From: Megascapheus bottae
Taxonomy: Eukaryota > Chordata > Mammalia > Rodentia > Geomyidae
DNA: 64,000 nucleotides
Direction of reading: 5' to 3'
NCBI GenBank assembly: GCA_024803745.1
Contig: JANJXV010000016.1
Span: 41,348,501 to 41,412,500 of the forward strand
Numbering within the stretch: the stretch's first letter is position 1; every line of letters begins with the position of its first letter. Shown in pieces: positions 12,463-23,075 of the stretch. Under the pieces are notes generated by a model, which saw only the letters and a program-made list of their open reading frames with translations, was not told the origin of the DNA and ran no database searches. The position numbers and the translations under genes are program-made.

Positions 12463-13698
12463 TTTTTCTTTTTTTATTGTAATTAGTAAAAGGGTTACAT
12501 GATATTTGCCAGATAGAAGGTGCATTAATTCACATACATTGATACCCTTTCACATGTCTTGGTACCCGTTTCCCTCCCCCCCCACATCCCCCACCCGTCT
12601 TGGTTTTCCCCCCTTCCCTATCAAATTTCAAATATCCAAATACAAATAAGTTCAATATATCAGATAACAAAGTGAGATACTATACCAATATGAGATAACC
12701 AAGGGACAGCAAAGGAGATGAGAGACAACATAGTACATTAAGGACAAGAATCATTCATTATATGGCTTTTGTTTCACTATCCTGGAGGTCCTTTCAATTA
12801 GCTTCACATTATATGTCCTTATGTATCAAGATTTTGCTCTATTGCAAATCTCTGCTAGTAGAGCCCAAGGTTTCTACTGATTATGATGAATGAGGGAAAC
12901 CATTGAGCCAAAGTTCCTTTGAGTCTGGCTTACTTCACTTAATATGATTTTTTCTAAGTCTTTCCATTTCCTAACAAATGGGGCGATGTCATTCTTTCTG
13001 ACAGCAGCATAGAATTCCATTGTGTACAAATACCACAACTTGTTGATCCACTCATCAACTGAGGGACATCTAGGTTGGTTCCATATCTTTGCTATGGTGA
13101 ATAGTGCTGCAATGAACATCATTGTGCTAGTGGGTTTAGTATGTCCTTGTTTCTGGGTGGTTGGGTAAATGCCAAGTAGTGGAATTGCTGGGTCATAGGG
13201 GAGTTCTATGTTTAGCCTTTTGAGGCACTGCCACACTGCTTTCCATAGTGGTTGAACGAGTTTGCACTCCCACCAACGGTGTAGTAGTGATCCCTCCTGG
13301 CCACATCCCCTCCAGCATCTGTTGTCATTCGGTTTCCTGATCCTGGCCATTCTAGCTGGAGTGAGGTGGAATCTTAGAGTTGTTTTGATTTGCATTTCTT
13401 TTATGACCAGAGATGTTGAGCATTTCTTCATGTGTCTATAGGCCATTTTTGTTTCTTCTTCAGAGAAGACTCTCTTTAAGTCTTTGGCCCATTTTTTAAT
13501 GGGATGGTTGTTACTTTGGAGGTTAGTTTTGTAGTGATTCAATTTTTTGAGTTGTTGATATATTTTAGATATGAGGCCTTTGTCCATTGTTTGGTTGGTG
13601 AAGATCTTCTCCCACTCTGTAGGCTTCCTGATTAGTTTACTGGCTATGTCCTTTGCCATACAAAAGCTCTGCAGTTTAATGCAGTCCCACTTATCCAA
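12463..13698 (-). pseudogene. 3' segment of the inverted L1: 3' UTR plus C-terminal ORF2
   Basis: An open frame of 274 codons (12874-13698) encodes the C-terminal third of L1 ORF2p. Visible features are LDKWDCIKLQSFC at the start, a cysteine/histidine-rich stretch in the middle ([18 protein letters not shown]) matching the ORF2 CCHC-like motif, the IPLLGIYPTTQK block and the LYTMEFYAAVRKNDI block. ORF2p supplies endonuclease and reverse transcriptase for retrotransposition, but those domains are absent here. The 12463-12870 part is the 3' UTR with a T-rich left end. It cannot make a working enzyme. Confidence 0.93.
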
Positions 13699-13701
13699 AC
13701 T

Positions 13702-14108
13702 TTAGACTCTATTACAGAGCTATAATTCTCAAAACAGCTTGGTACTGGCACAGGAGCAGGCCTGAGGACCAATGGAATAGAACTGAGGACCCAGATATTA
13801 AACCACAGACCTATGGCCACCTAATCTTTGACAAGGGAGCCAAAAAAATAGAATGGAAGAAAGACAGCCTCTTCAACAAGTTGTGCTGGCAGAACTGGTT
13901 AAGCACCTGCAGAAAACTAAAGCTGGATCCTTCTTTGTCACCTTGCACTAGAATTAACTCCAAATGGATCAAAGACCTGGAGGTAAAAGCTGACACACTG
14001 AAAACTTTACAGGAAGGAATAGGAGATACACTAGGCCTCCTTGGCACAGGTCGAAACTTTCTTAATAAGGACCAAGAATCACAACAAATCAGAGAAAGGC
14101 TGGATAAG
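13702..14108 (+). pseudogene. Inverted 5' segment of the same L1 (ORF2 region upstream of the C-terminal domain)
   Basis: Plus-strand translation gives ORF2 blocks in order: a TAWYWHRS-like start, IFDKGAKKIEW, LFNKLCWQNWL, KLKLDPSLSP, INSKWIKDLEV and IRERLDKW. In known L1 ORF2 this lies between the reverse transcriptase and the C-terminal cysteine-rich region. It stops where the right-hand target duplication begins. The last bases (GTGG) may also be microhomology with the target. Confidence 0.93.
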
Positions 14109-14122
14109 TGGATCTATATCTT

Positions 14123-15124
14123 ATAGAAAAGTATGGATATGTGACATTTAGATCTGAATTAGGAAATCCTGAGTTTTTTGAGTCCTCTGGGACTCAATAC
14201 AGTCCTTGTGGTAAGCTGATCACAGGGGAAGATAACCCCGCTCTTGAATGCATAGTGCTGCTCATTTAAGACACACAGAGATTAGTACGTTACACGTGGA
14301 TATTTTCCATGATGTTGCGTGTGTGCAGACGCAGTCTATCTCAAGTAGAGGAGCAGCTGCACGTTTATTGAATTGTTGTCTACCAAAAAGCCACTGCTCT
14401 GCGTGGGGGTAGAGACTGACCCACGAGATCAAGCACTGCTGGGGCTCAGGGGGAGAGAGACAACCAGAAAACAAAGAAATACTCATTTTAACATTAGGTG
14501 GTAGTCAGTGGCAGGAGGGACAGCGGGACATGGTGAATGGTGCCACTGGAGGAGCTACATTTGGTATTGCGGCCTGGTCAGGCCTCTGGGGTGGTTTGAC
14601 ATTCGAAGCAGGGTCTATGTGAAGGGCAAAGATGTCTTGCTATGACCTGAGAACTAGATCTACTGTGCTGCTTCCAAGGTGCAACTGTAACTTCGAACCC
14701 TTGCTTATCTCTGATAGTCTTCTTTTCTACATTCTCATGGATCTCATTGCATACATTTACTAGTCACTTGAGGGATGAGGATAAATCATTGAATCATTTT
14801 ATGTTACTACATTTCTTAGCTCAATGGAATTTGCAATACAATATATTCATTCTCTTTAAAATTTGCCTAAGGAGTAGTAAAAGGGTTCAACTCGGCACCA
14901 GTTTCAGTATGATGGCCCTTGATCAATGTTACCTCTTCCACTGAGACACCCCTTGCAATTTAATTTTCTAAGAGATTGGTTCACAAAGAAGAGGAAGAGG
15001 AGCCATGAGAACCATGCACTGTATAGGGATGTATGGACAAATAGAAAGTTGACATTCTCACATAACCTAGCTTTAATTTTTTTCCAAGTCTGAATGCCTT
15101 AATCAGACAGGCAGATATGCATCC
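14123..15124. other. Unique sequence
   Basis: No gene or repeat recognised. Confidence 0.45.
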
Positions 15125-15205
15125 TTTGTTTACAGATGGGGAAGCAGATTTAAAAGGCTGAAAAGCATTAGTAACTCTGCACAGCTGCAGAATTGTTTGT
15201 TAAGT
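15125..15205 (-). mobile_element. MIR SINE fragment, reverse orientation
   Basis: TTTACAGATGGGGAAGCAGA followed by a TAGTAACTCTGCACAGCTGC-like block matches the complement of the MIR core (acagatgaggaaactgaggc ... ttaagtaacttgcccaaggtc) in order and spacing. Confidence 0.6.
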
Positions 15206-15239
15206 CATAAAGAAATTCCAAACTCTATTGTCTATACTC

Positions 15240-15560
15240 TTGAAACATGTAGTAGTATATTACACTTGCGTCATTTTTTTCATATTCATTGTAAATGTGA
15301 CAAACAATTACATAGGTGATTGCCTCTCTTTTTGATATTGTTACCCCTCCCCCATTTTCTCCTGTTTTCCCTTCCCCACTCCTCTTTCCCCATAGTTGTA
15401 GTGTCTAGTGGGTATCATGGTTGCAGTAATTCATCCTCTGTCCTGCGGTTTCTGTGATTCTCTTTCCCTTCTGAAGATCAGATAAACTTATGTACAAGAC
15501 AAAGCGTACAGAAAACAAGATAAAACAAAAGGACAAAAATGCAAACAAAAGAGAGAAAGA
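15240..15560. repeat. Unassigned repeat-like block, possibly an old L1 3' UTR on the minus strand
   Basis: A T-rich start, then GTGACAAACAATTACATAGG and a pyrimidine-rich section with TCCCCATAGTTG, followed by an A-rich section near 15490-15560. The layout resembles an L1 3' UTR read in reverse, but I could not match specific blocks to the L1 copies elsewhere in the window. Confidence 0.3.
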
Positions 15561-17379
15561 AAGAAAATGAAATAACTCTAAACAGTATATTATAGAAACC
15601 TGCAGATGCCAACATAGCCTGTCTCAGTTCTGAAAAGCAGGAGAAACTGCACTATACATTCAGGTATCCAAAAGACCACACATGGGTTCAGAAAGAAACC
15701 AGCTCTGGAATACTACACTCTAGTTTATTCTAGAAACCTTTTGTGGGAGCTCCTCTCATTTCCGGGGGATAGAGTTCAGCACTATCTCACAAGAAAGATG
15801 AGTACAGTCTGGGGGTCTTCTGGGTGTGCCATATGCCAAGCCTCTAAGAACTCTGAACAATTCTCACAAGGCAAAATCATTTTCTTACAACTTTGTTAGT
15901 GCTTGTAACATCAGTTCATGTGGTGATTTGCAAATTACAGAAAACCCCACTGATATCAAAGTCAAGAAACTTTTGCTATTTTGGTCGGCAGCAGATGAAA
16001 CAATGTACATCTGTTAAGTACTGCCATTCTGTTCCATTGCAGATAATCACCCAAATTAAATGTAAACCTCTCATGAAAATTGAGTCCCAGTGCAGAAGTT
16101 GAACTTAGTACCTCTGATATTTAAAGCAGACAGTTAATCAAACAAATGACTATCTCTGGCTGCAGCCTATGGGAATTCACAGGTGTTAAATTAGCTTCCA
16201 AAGAGCTCCTCTATTGTTTCTTAATGGAAAATTTGGGACATATAGAGATTTACACATGGAAAATAAACATAAATCAGCTATAAGAGATACTGAAGATAGT
16301 CTAAGAATTGGACTTTAGTTTTCTGGGCATGCACAATTCTGTGCAATTGAGCCATCTGATGTGATTGCTATTTCCTTTCAAAATAGTAATGTAACAGTTT
16401 CCACATTTTAGCTTTAAACATCTTTATAACTAGAAGGACTATTCAAATGCTTTTGATGTGATAGTAGAATGATTCTGTCTTTTGAGAATGACAATCATGC
16501 CTTTGTGATTTCATAGTATAAAATATTTGAAAGATAGCCATGAGGACGCAAGTGGCTTGTGATGATGGAGAATTGTTGGGGCCTGTTTCTGAACAGCGAG
16601 GAACAGAGGAGAAATAGAAAGTCAGACTAGAAAGAGTTCCTTTTTTTGTACCCCAGGGATTTTTAGACTTTCTTGGTGCATATGGATTTGAGCAAAAAAT
16701 TATTTGAATTGATTTATTCTTTTGACCTTGACAGTACAGAATCAAGTATAGGTTTGCCGTGTTCCCATAGCAGAAGTGAAGCATTGACTGCCCCTGCTCA
16801 CACATTGTTCACAGGTACCAAGTTCTATGGGTTATTTGTGGGTAACTGACTCAATAAAGCCTTTCAAATCTATTGTTAGTCCATAAAGCCAAAATGTCTG
16901 ACATGAAATCCCAGCACAGATTTATTTTCTCGATGGAGCAACAGGAAGCAAACTAGTCTGGGTTTGGCACCATTGTTTCAAAGACTTATTTTAGCACCTG
17001 CCTTTATGGTCTTATTAGGAAAACATCTGTCTCTACCGTGTTATCAGGAGAGCAGCAGAAACCACTGGCTTGGTAGAATACAAAGTATGAGATCATCTAC
17101 TAGGACTTTCTGTCATGGAAGGAACAAAGCACACACAAAAAGACACACTATAAGTGAAGAAATACAAGAAATACTCCTTTGTGTAGAGAAATGGGATTGC
17201 GAGGGTAATAATAAATGGAAACCTTGTCTCACATATTTGTTTGATGAAAGACAAATTTAAAATACCTTTCTTGAAAATTTTAGCCATATGTTGTAATTTA
17301 AAGCCCATTGAAATCCCCCATGGTAGTTGGTACTCCCCCCACCTCTCTGTGAAGTCATCATTGTATCTGCACCTATCAC
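15561..17379. other. Unique sequence
   Basis: No gene or clear repeat. Chance frames only, including a 120-codon minus-strand frame at 16443-16805 without any recognisable domain. Confidence 0.45.
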
Positions 17380-17500
17380 ATATTGAAAAGCTTTCTTCTG
17401 TATTCAATTGGAAAGTGATCGCTGACAATATCCATGTAAAGATATAATTCAGGCTCATTAGCATATGCAACAAACAGTTACCATTTTCTCGTGGTTAGAG
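17380..17500. other. Candidate conserved non-coding element with an octamer-like motif
   Basis: The segment contains ATTCAATTGG, GTGATCGCTGACAAT and CATTAGCATATGCAAC, the last being an octamer/POU-type site. Motif density is suggestive only, and conservation has not been measured. Confidence 0.2.
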
Positions 17501-20208
17501 CATTTAAAATCCTCTGTGTTGCCCATTTTGAGTGCTTTTCATGGGAAGATTCTGCCTGGGGTCTGCCTTGGCAAAAACAAATCAGTCCACACAGCCCTCC
17601 GACAGGAAACAGTTCTACATGACAGCTTCAGTTACCACCTCTGCTTCTCATTTGTAACAGCCTGAGGTTTCAAACCCCAGGAACCAGAGCTGCCGGAACA
17701 CGTGGGCCCTGCGCTGAATTCACACGGAAGACTTCTGTCTTTTTAAAGTCTTGTTCAGTTTATTGTCTTGCCTCCTGTTGTATTAGACATAGATGAAGAG
17801 ATTGTGGTTTTTCCTGGGGGGTTGGAGAGCCAGGTTAAGGAGACATCAGAAAAGAATTCTCAAATGAGTGTTCAGTGAGTGCACTGACAGCTTCAGAAAT
17901 CTGAACTTTAGCAAACACAGTGTTCTTTTCAATTAATGTCAAAGTGCTCGCTGGCTTGCAGGTCTGTTACAATAATGTGATATCAATATTCTCTGGTTGG
18001 CAGCATGGCCCTGTTGGAGGTGAGGATTAATTGCAGACAGTTTCTTTAAATATCTGTTGAGTAATTTGAGAAATAGTATGTATACATGTATGAATACATA
18101 TATATATATATATTACTGGTTTGTTTGCCTTCAGGTTATTCTGCTATGAACTCTTCTGTTCCTGGTTTGTAATATGTGCCCAACTGCATCTGAGGTTGAC
18201 TCTGACTCAGAGAGTAGAATATTTCCTAAGGAAATTAGCGGTTGGGAGTTTGATGGCCACAGACACACACACACACACACTTCTTTGTGGAGGAAATAGG
18301 TGGAGATTTCTTCCTTGTTCTTTATAGGAAAGCAGGTCACACAGAGCTTCAGAGTTTAGCAGTGTTTGACATACAGAAAATAATCGTGGTGTTGCAGGAA
18401 TTAAAATATGGTAGAATAATGAATGAAATAAATGAAACTTTACATAAATGCAAGAAATCAAATGAATGAAAAACAAACCTCATTATTTTATCAAATGCTC
18501 CTGTTTCCTGACTGAACGTTCTGGAGTAATTGATATATGAAGGAGAAGCCTTAGGGCACTCAGGAGAGAGAAGACAGTGAATTATAGGAAGAAATGTTTC
18601 TCCCAGCTTTCTTTCTTAGCTATGTATGCCTATAAAGATAATAATTCTGAAAGATGATTTGTAAAGGTAACGAGTATAGCAATACAAACGCTCAATCAAA
18701 TCAAATATCCACAGATCACTTTATAGTCCTCTTTTGTCTAGGTTAATTTTGCTTTAGCTGGGCCAATGATACTGGATTTTCTGTTTCCACAACTGGCAGA
18801 ATGCATTCCCCGTGACTGCCCATGGGAACACACCGTGGAGACTTCTGTAGATCACGTGACCCCATGTTTGTTCACAGGTCCCTGCTTTGGGTCAGCGTGG
18901 CTCTCCCATCAAGGCTATGGTTTCCACAAGCTGTGTCAAGCTTATGACTAAGTTTAGGCTAAGAGCCTGCTCCTGGTGAGAATCTAGACTCCTCTGAGCA
19001 CTGCTTTCCCAGCGGGATGCATGTCTACAGGCTGAGCTCTTCTGCAGCAGCTCAGCAGCCATGCCTTTCTCAGCAGCACACAGTCCCTCTTCCCTACTTC
19101 CACAGGCGGCACAAATGAGTTGTGGTCTGGAGGTTGTTTTTGCTGTCTCTTGCTTCTTTATGAGTGGATCGCTTGCATGTCTAAAACTCCATTGACCCCT
19201 GCTTTTTAGAAAGCCTCAGTGAATGCATAGGGCATCAAAACTGGCTCAACGAGTGTGTCCATCGGGCCTGGGGACTCCGTGGCCCCCGCAACTCAGTGGC
19301 ATTGTGGGTGTCACAAGTGTCATTTGAGAGACAGCGATGGCGGAGGAGATGTTTACAAAGAGCAGATAGAGGAACTTGTACCTATGTTTTGTCTGGAGAA
19401 CTTTTGGTCATTAGCAAGCAGCTAAAAGTTAAAAACATGACAGTCTCCGTGGTAGTTTTCGGAAGCAATCATTTCTTCTGTCATAGAAGGCAGACTCAGT
19501 GGAATGGCAGACCAGAGGCTTTTGTTCAAATCTTAGATGATGCAAAATGCACAGCTGTGATGTTAAGACCAACGATAAGAAAAGAAATACTCATCCTTGA
19601 GATAGGAGATGAAGCTGCTCATCAGGACATGTTTGAATCCCGTTGTTTCTGTTGACATCATATGCTCATTGTCTGCACAGTGCCCACCTCTCCCTGTTAA
19701 GATGGGCTAAGTGATAGGACAGAGAGCTTTTTCCTGGAAAGCAGCAACTAAGGGGATTTCACCCCTTCAGGGTAGGATTTCTAATTCCTAGCCTCCAACC
19801 TAGTAATGACACCTCTTTCTTTCTACTCCTCCATGACTGTTCAAAGGACAGGCAGGTGTTTCAAGTGCTCTGGAGAACCTGGGATCAAAGGTGATTTGGA
19901 AGTAGCATATGCAACCTAGACCAAGTCCTTCAACTGTGACAGTTCTGGCAACGTTGTTTCGAATACTTCTCCAGTCTCCACTGATAAGAGAGAGAATGTA
20001 TGGGCAATGGCCTGGCATACACACAAACCTCTAGAACGGATTTATCCTTACCTTCTTATTAACCTGTACCATCTATCATGAAGACAAATTAGTACAGCTA
20101 CTAGCTTGTAGCTGATTTAGAGGTCATTAGCAAGATTTTACTTCCAGCACTAATACCGTGTTTGTCCCGAATCCCTGGACTGATGTTTATTGTGCAATAG
20201 TCAATCCA
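17501..20208. other. Unique sequence with a short (CA)n run
   Basis: No gene recognised. A pure CA run occupies 18263-18280 and an AT run lies at about 18099-18113. The 119-codon frame at 19296-19655 has no recognisable domain and no splice signals I would trust. Confidence 0.45.
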
Positions 20209-20434
20209 TGCTTGGCATTCCTTTTTTATGTGTGCCATGGGGCTTGAACTCTGGGCCTGAGCTCTTCAGCTCAAGGCTACCACCCTACCCCTGGTTTTCT
20301 TGTGATTAATTGGAGATAAGAGTCTTACTTTCTTTAATGCCCAGGCTGGCTTTGAACCCTGATCCTCAGATCTCAGCCTCCTGAGTAGCTAGGATTACAG
20401 GTTGGGCCACCCTGCCTGGCTGTGCTCGACATTC
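20209..20434 (-). mobile_element. Hybrid B1/ID-like SINE with diverged target duplication
   Basis: The minus-strand body spans 20221-20422, with the complement of GAGTAGCTAGGATTACAGG near 20385 (B1-like head), the linker TGATTAATTGGAGATAAGAG near 20306, and an ID-like tail beginning near 20235. Flanks TGCTTGGCATTC (20209-20220) and TGCTCGACATTC (20423-20434) are a 12-bp duplication with two transitions. An older copy, shortened in its ID-like part. Confidence 0.8.
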
Positions 20435-21367
20435 TTTAGTTCACATTTTATCCATCCACACCAGGACTACTTGCAGTCACCTAGGAAAACCAACGCGACA
20501 TCTGACCAATTATAACCAGAGGTTTGCAGAACTATCATTTCACTCCTTGATAATCCTCAACTCTATCTAAATCTTTAGCAACATCTGATTTTCTAAGAAC
20601 TCTACTCTCATGCAATATGTGGCTGACTTCCTGTTTGTTCTGTGAATAGAGAGCCTTGTGGAATTGATTTCTTCCATTTGCTGACAGGGTTAGTGAACAT
20701 GGACATAAAATCTCTAAAGGTGAATTCTACTTTTATCTGGCTCAAGAATATTTTTTTGGCCATGGCCTCAAACAAAAAGCAAGACTCCCTTTGTCCATAA
20801 AGACCACATGACTTTGCTGGCCAATTATGAAAAGACAACTTAGAAGCTCTCGTGTTCCCATAGGATATTGTGGACATTGTATTCCTGATTTTTCTGGTCC
20901 AATTCTCCTTTTCTCCAAGCTAATGAGAGTTGAGCCCTTGCCTCCTTCAGACTCGCTAGAGAGTATCTTTACCAACCTAAAGGGCTCCCCAGTGGTCTCC
21001 AATATTTGTTTTTGTACAGTGAGACAAGTGTTGTGGGTTCCAACTTAACAAGCAATGGGCCTCAGAGACTCGCTGTTCAGTATGCCGCCACATTGATTTC
21101 CTGACAAGAACCTGTCCTTACTGTTTGTTTGCTGCACTGGCAGCAGTTCAAGGTCAACCGAGGCTGGTGTTGACTTCGTTTTAGGATTTTCATTTAACCT
21201 CATGGTCTCTCGTACCATTCAACTTCCCTTTGGATTGAAAACACTGACCACTTTTCAGTTCCTAGGTGACCTCTTTGGGAATTTTTTTTATTTTCCGTGG
21301 GTGTATGTGAATGTGTATGTTCAAAGCCATCAGATTTTGTATGTTGAGCATATTTTTATTTTTTATT
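20435..21367. other. Unique sequence
   Basis: No gene or repeat recognised. Confidence 0.45.
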
Positions 21368-21485
21368 TAATATTTTTTATTTCAATGTATAGATGGGTTG
21401 CAGTTTTATTCTTCAGACAGAAGTTGCATTACTTCTCACATATTGATATCCCTTCTTATGTTTTTGTCCCCATTTCCCATTGAGC
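21368..21485 (-). mobile_element. Old LINE-1 3' terminus, short fragment
   Basis: The complement of the L1 3' end is readable: ATTTCAATGTATAGATGGGT, then CAGACAGAAGTTGCATTACT and CACATATTGATATCCCTTC. These align with the blocks at 12.5 and 45.1 kb but with many substitutions. Confidence 0.7.
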
Positions 21486-22432
21486 ATAATTTTATGTATG
21501 TTATACTTGCAAAAATGTTTATAAATTCCTCTAGTGATTACTTGTGCCCATTCTACCCATTGCTGAGAGTCCTTCCTTCCCCACAGCAGAGAATGCCAGG
21601 AAGCCAGTGTGCTGGCTGGGAAGTTCTTGCTTTTGCCTAACTGCTTTAGACAAATGAAACTATAAATTGTGTATAGATGAGTCCAGTTTGAAATTGAGCA
21701 AAGAATTTAGAATAACTGGTATCTGACCAACATCCAGGAAGACTTACTCAAATGCAACTCTGTTCAATATGCTAAATCTGTACAAATTGCCCCAAATGTA
21801 GTCCTTTCAAACACCTGCCAGTTAACCAGAGATGAGAGCACAAGTCTATACAGACATACTTTCCTGGTGGTTCAAGGTGCAAGTGTAGCTGGAATACTCC
21901 AATTAAATCAAGCAACCATGCAAAAGTAGTTGTAAAAGCAAAGCAGATTCATAGAGCATCTCCATCCATACTCTGTAACAAGTCTGAAATTCAGTGCCTA
22001 CATGAATTCCTGACTCTTGGCATCAGGCTGTGTGGCAATTTCAGAATCTTACTCTCATTTCTCAAGTAATACGTTGGGGAAAATCAGATCATTTATCTCA
22101 CCAAGATGAAGTCAGGTATTACAAGATGGTTATATGGTCTGCAATGAGATTCTGAAATAGAGTCTCTCAAGAAATAAGGTGGAAATAAATAGGGGAGGGC
22201 AGATTTGTGGGACGCCTCAGTGTGACTGAAGATCACCTTGTTGGAATAATCGTTGGAGCACATTGTTGGTCAGAGCTCAAGCCCCCTTTGAGCAGGTAGG
22301 AGGGGGCACAGATGTGAGGCAAGGCTTTCCAAACGGGTTCAACATCAGCAAATATTTTCCTTGTGGTGTTAAGGATTACACCCAGAATGCACCTATGGTA
22401 AGCAGTTGTTCTATTGCTGAAGTACTCAGAAG

Positions 22433-22433
<1 letters not shown>
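21486..22433. other. Unique sequence
   Basis: No gene or repeat recognised. Confidence 0.45.

Positions 22434-22473
<40 letters not shown>
22434..22473. repeat. (GT)n microsatellite, 40 bp
   Basis: Uninterrupted GT dinucleotides. It directly precedes an old reverse-oriented SINE. Confidence 0.97.
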
Positions 22474-22477
<4 letters not shown>

Positions 22478-22484
22478 TATTTCA

Positions 22485-22690
22485 GTTTGAACTCAGAGCA
22501 TATTGCTTTCAAGACAGGCATTTTACCACTTGAGCCTTACCCTAGATCTTTTTCATTTTACATTATTTTTCAGATAGTCTTCCTTTTTGCCTGGGGCCTA
22601 TCAACCTCAAACCACAAACAGCCGACCTATATCTTGCAGGCAGTGAGGATTTCAGGATTGTGCCACCACATCAATGTGTGTTCAGTTAGA
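22485..22690 (-). mobile_element. Degraded B1/tRNA-type SINE, reverse orientation
   Basis: TTGAACTCAGAGCATATTGC, GGCATTTTACCACTTGAGCC, a T-rich linker with TTTTCAGATAGTCTTCC, and GGATTTCAGGATTGTGCCAC follow the order of a reversed tRNA-tail plus B1-head SINE. Heavily diverged. Confidence 0.5.
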
Positions 22691-22964
22691 CAGCACGGCC
22701 TGGTTTCTGCTGTGCTTTACATTAAGCAACTGTTGTGACACTGGCGAAGCAACTGCTCCCAAATCATTTCCATTTGAACCATCATCTCTTTAACATGGTT
22801 TTGCATATCCATGTTGGTGGAAGTGTGATCAGGAGGCTCTGTCAGGCTTTGCTGGTCCTCTAGAAGCTTCAAGTTCTCCAATGAGAGCATTAACCTTAGA
22901 GAGTCCAAATCAAAGAACAGTCCCTTCAAATGGAAATAAGCACATACCCTGAATAAGTATCCTT

Positions 22965-23075
22965 TACTAGCATACATCTGTAATCCCAGTTCTTAGGAAG
23001 CTAAAGCAGAAGGATTATGAATTTTGAAGTCAGCCTTGGATACATTGCAAGGCCCTGTCTGAAAAAAAAAAAAGA
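22965..23075 (+). mobile_element. B1-type (7SL-derived) SINE
   Basis: CATCTGTAATCCCAGTTCTT, then AGGAAGCTAAAGCAGAAGGA, GAAGTCAGCCTTGGATACAT and GGCCCTGTCTG with a 12-A tail. This is the B1/Alu-like core in the plus orientation, with old substitutions and a truncated 5' end. Confidence 0.85.

Larger units (their letters stand above)
12449..14122 (-). mobile_element. LINE-1 insertion with 5' inversion (twin priming) and 14-bp target-site duplication
   Basis: The direct repeat TGGATCTATATCTT flanks the element at 12449-12462 and 14109-14122. Between them lie a T-rich left end (the L1 poly(A) read in reverse), the 3' UTR and ORF2 C-terminus on the minus strand (12463 to about 13698), then an ORF2 segment on the plus strand (about 13702-14108). 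The plus segment encodes the part of ORF2 lying immediately upstream of the minus segment. Its last codons (RERLDKW) overlap the first codons of the minus part (LDKWDCIK). This is the signature of twin-primed L1 integration. Both parts are little mutated, so the insertion is recent. Confidence 0.95.

Noticed and set aside
12874..13698. 274-codon frame as a host gene
   Set aside because: It is the C-terminal part of L1 ORF2 inside a truncated, inverted insertion with target duplications.
19296..19655. 119-codon plus-strand frame as a gene
   Set aside because: No domain, no matching splice or promoter signals, and composition like its surroundings.
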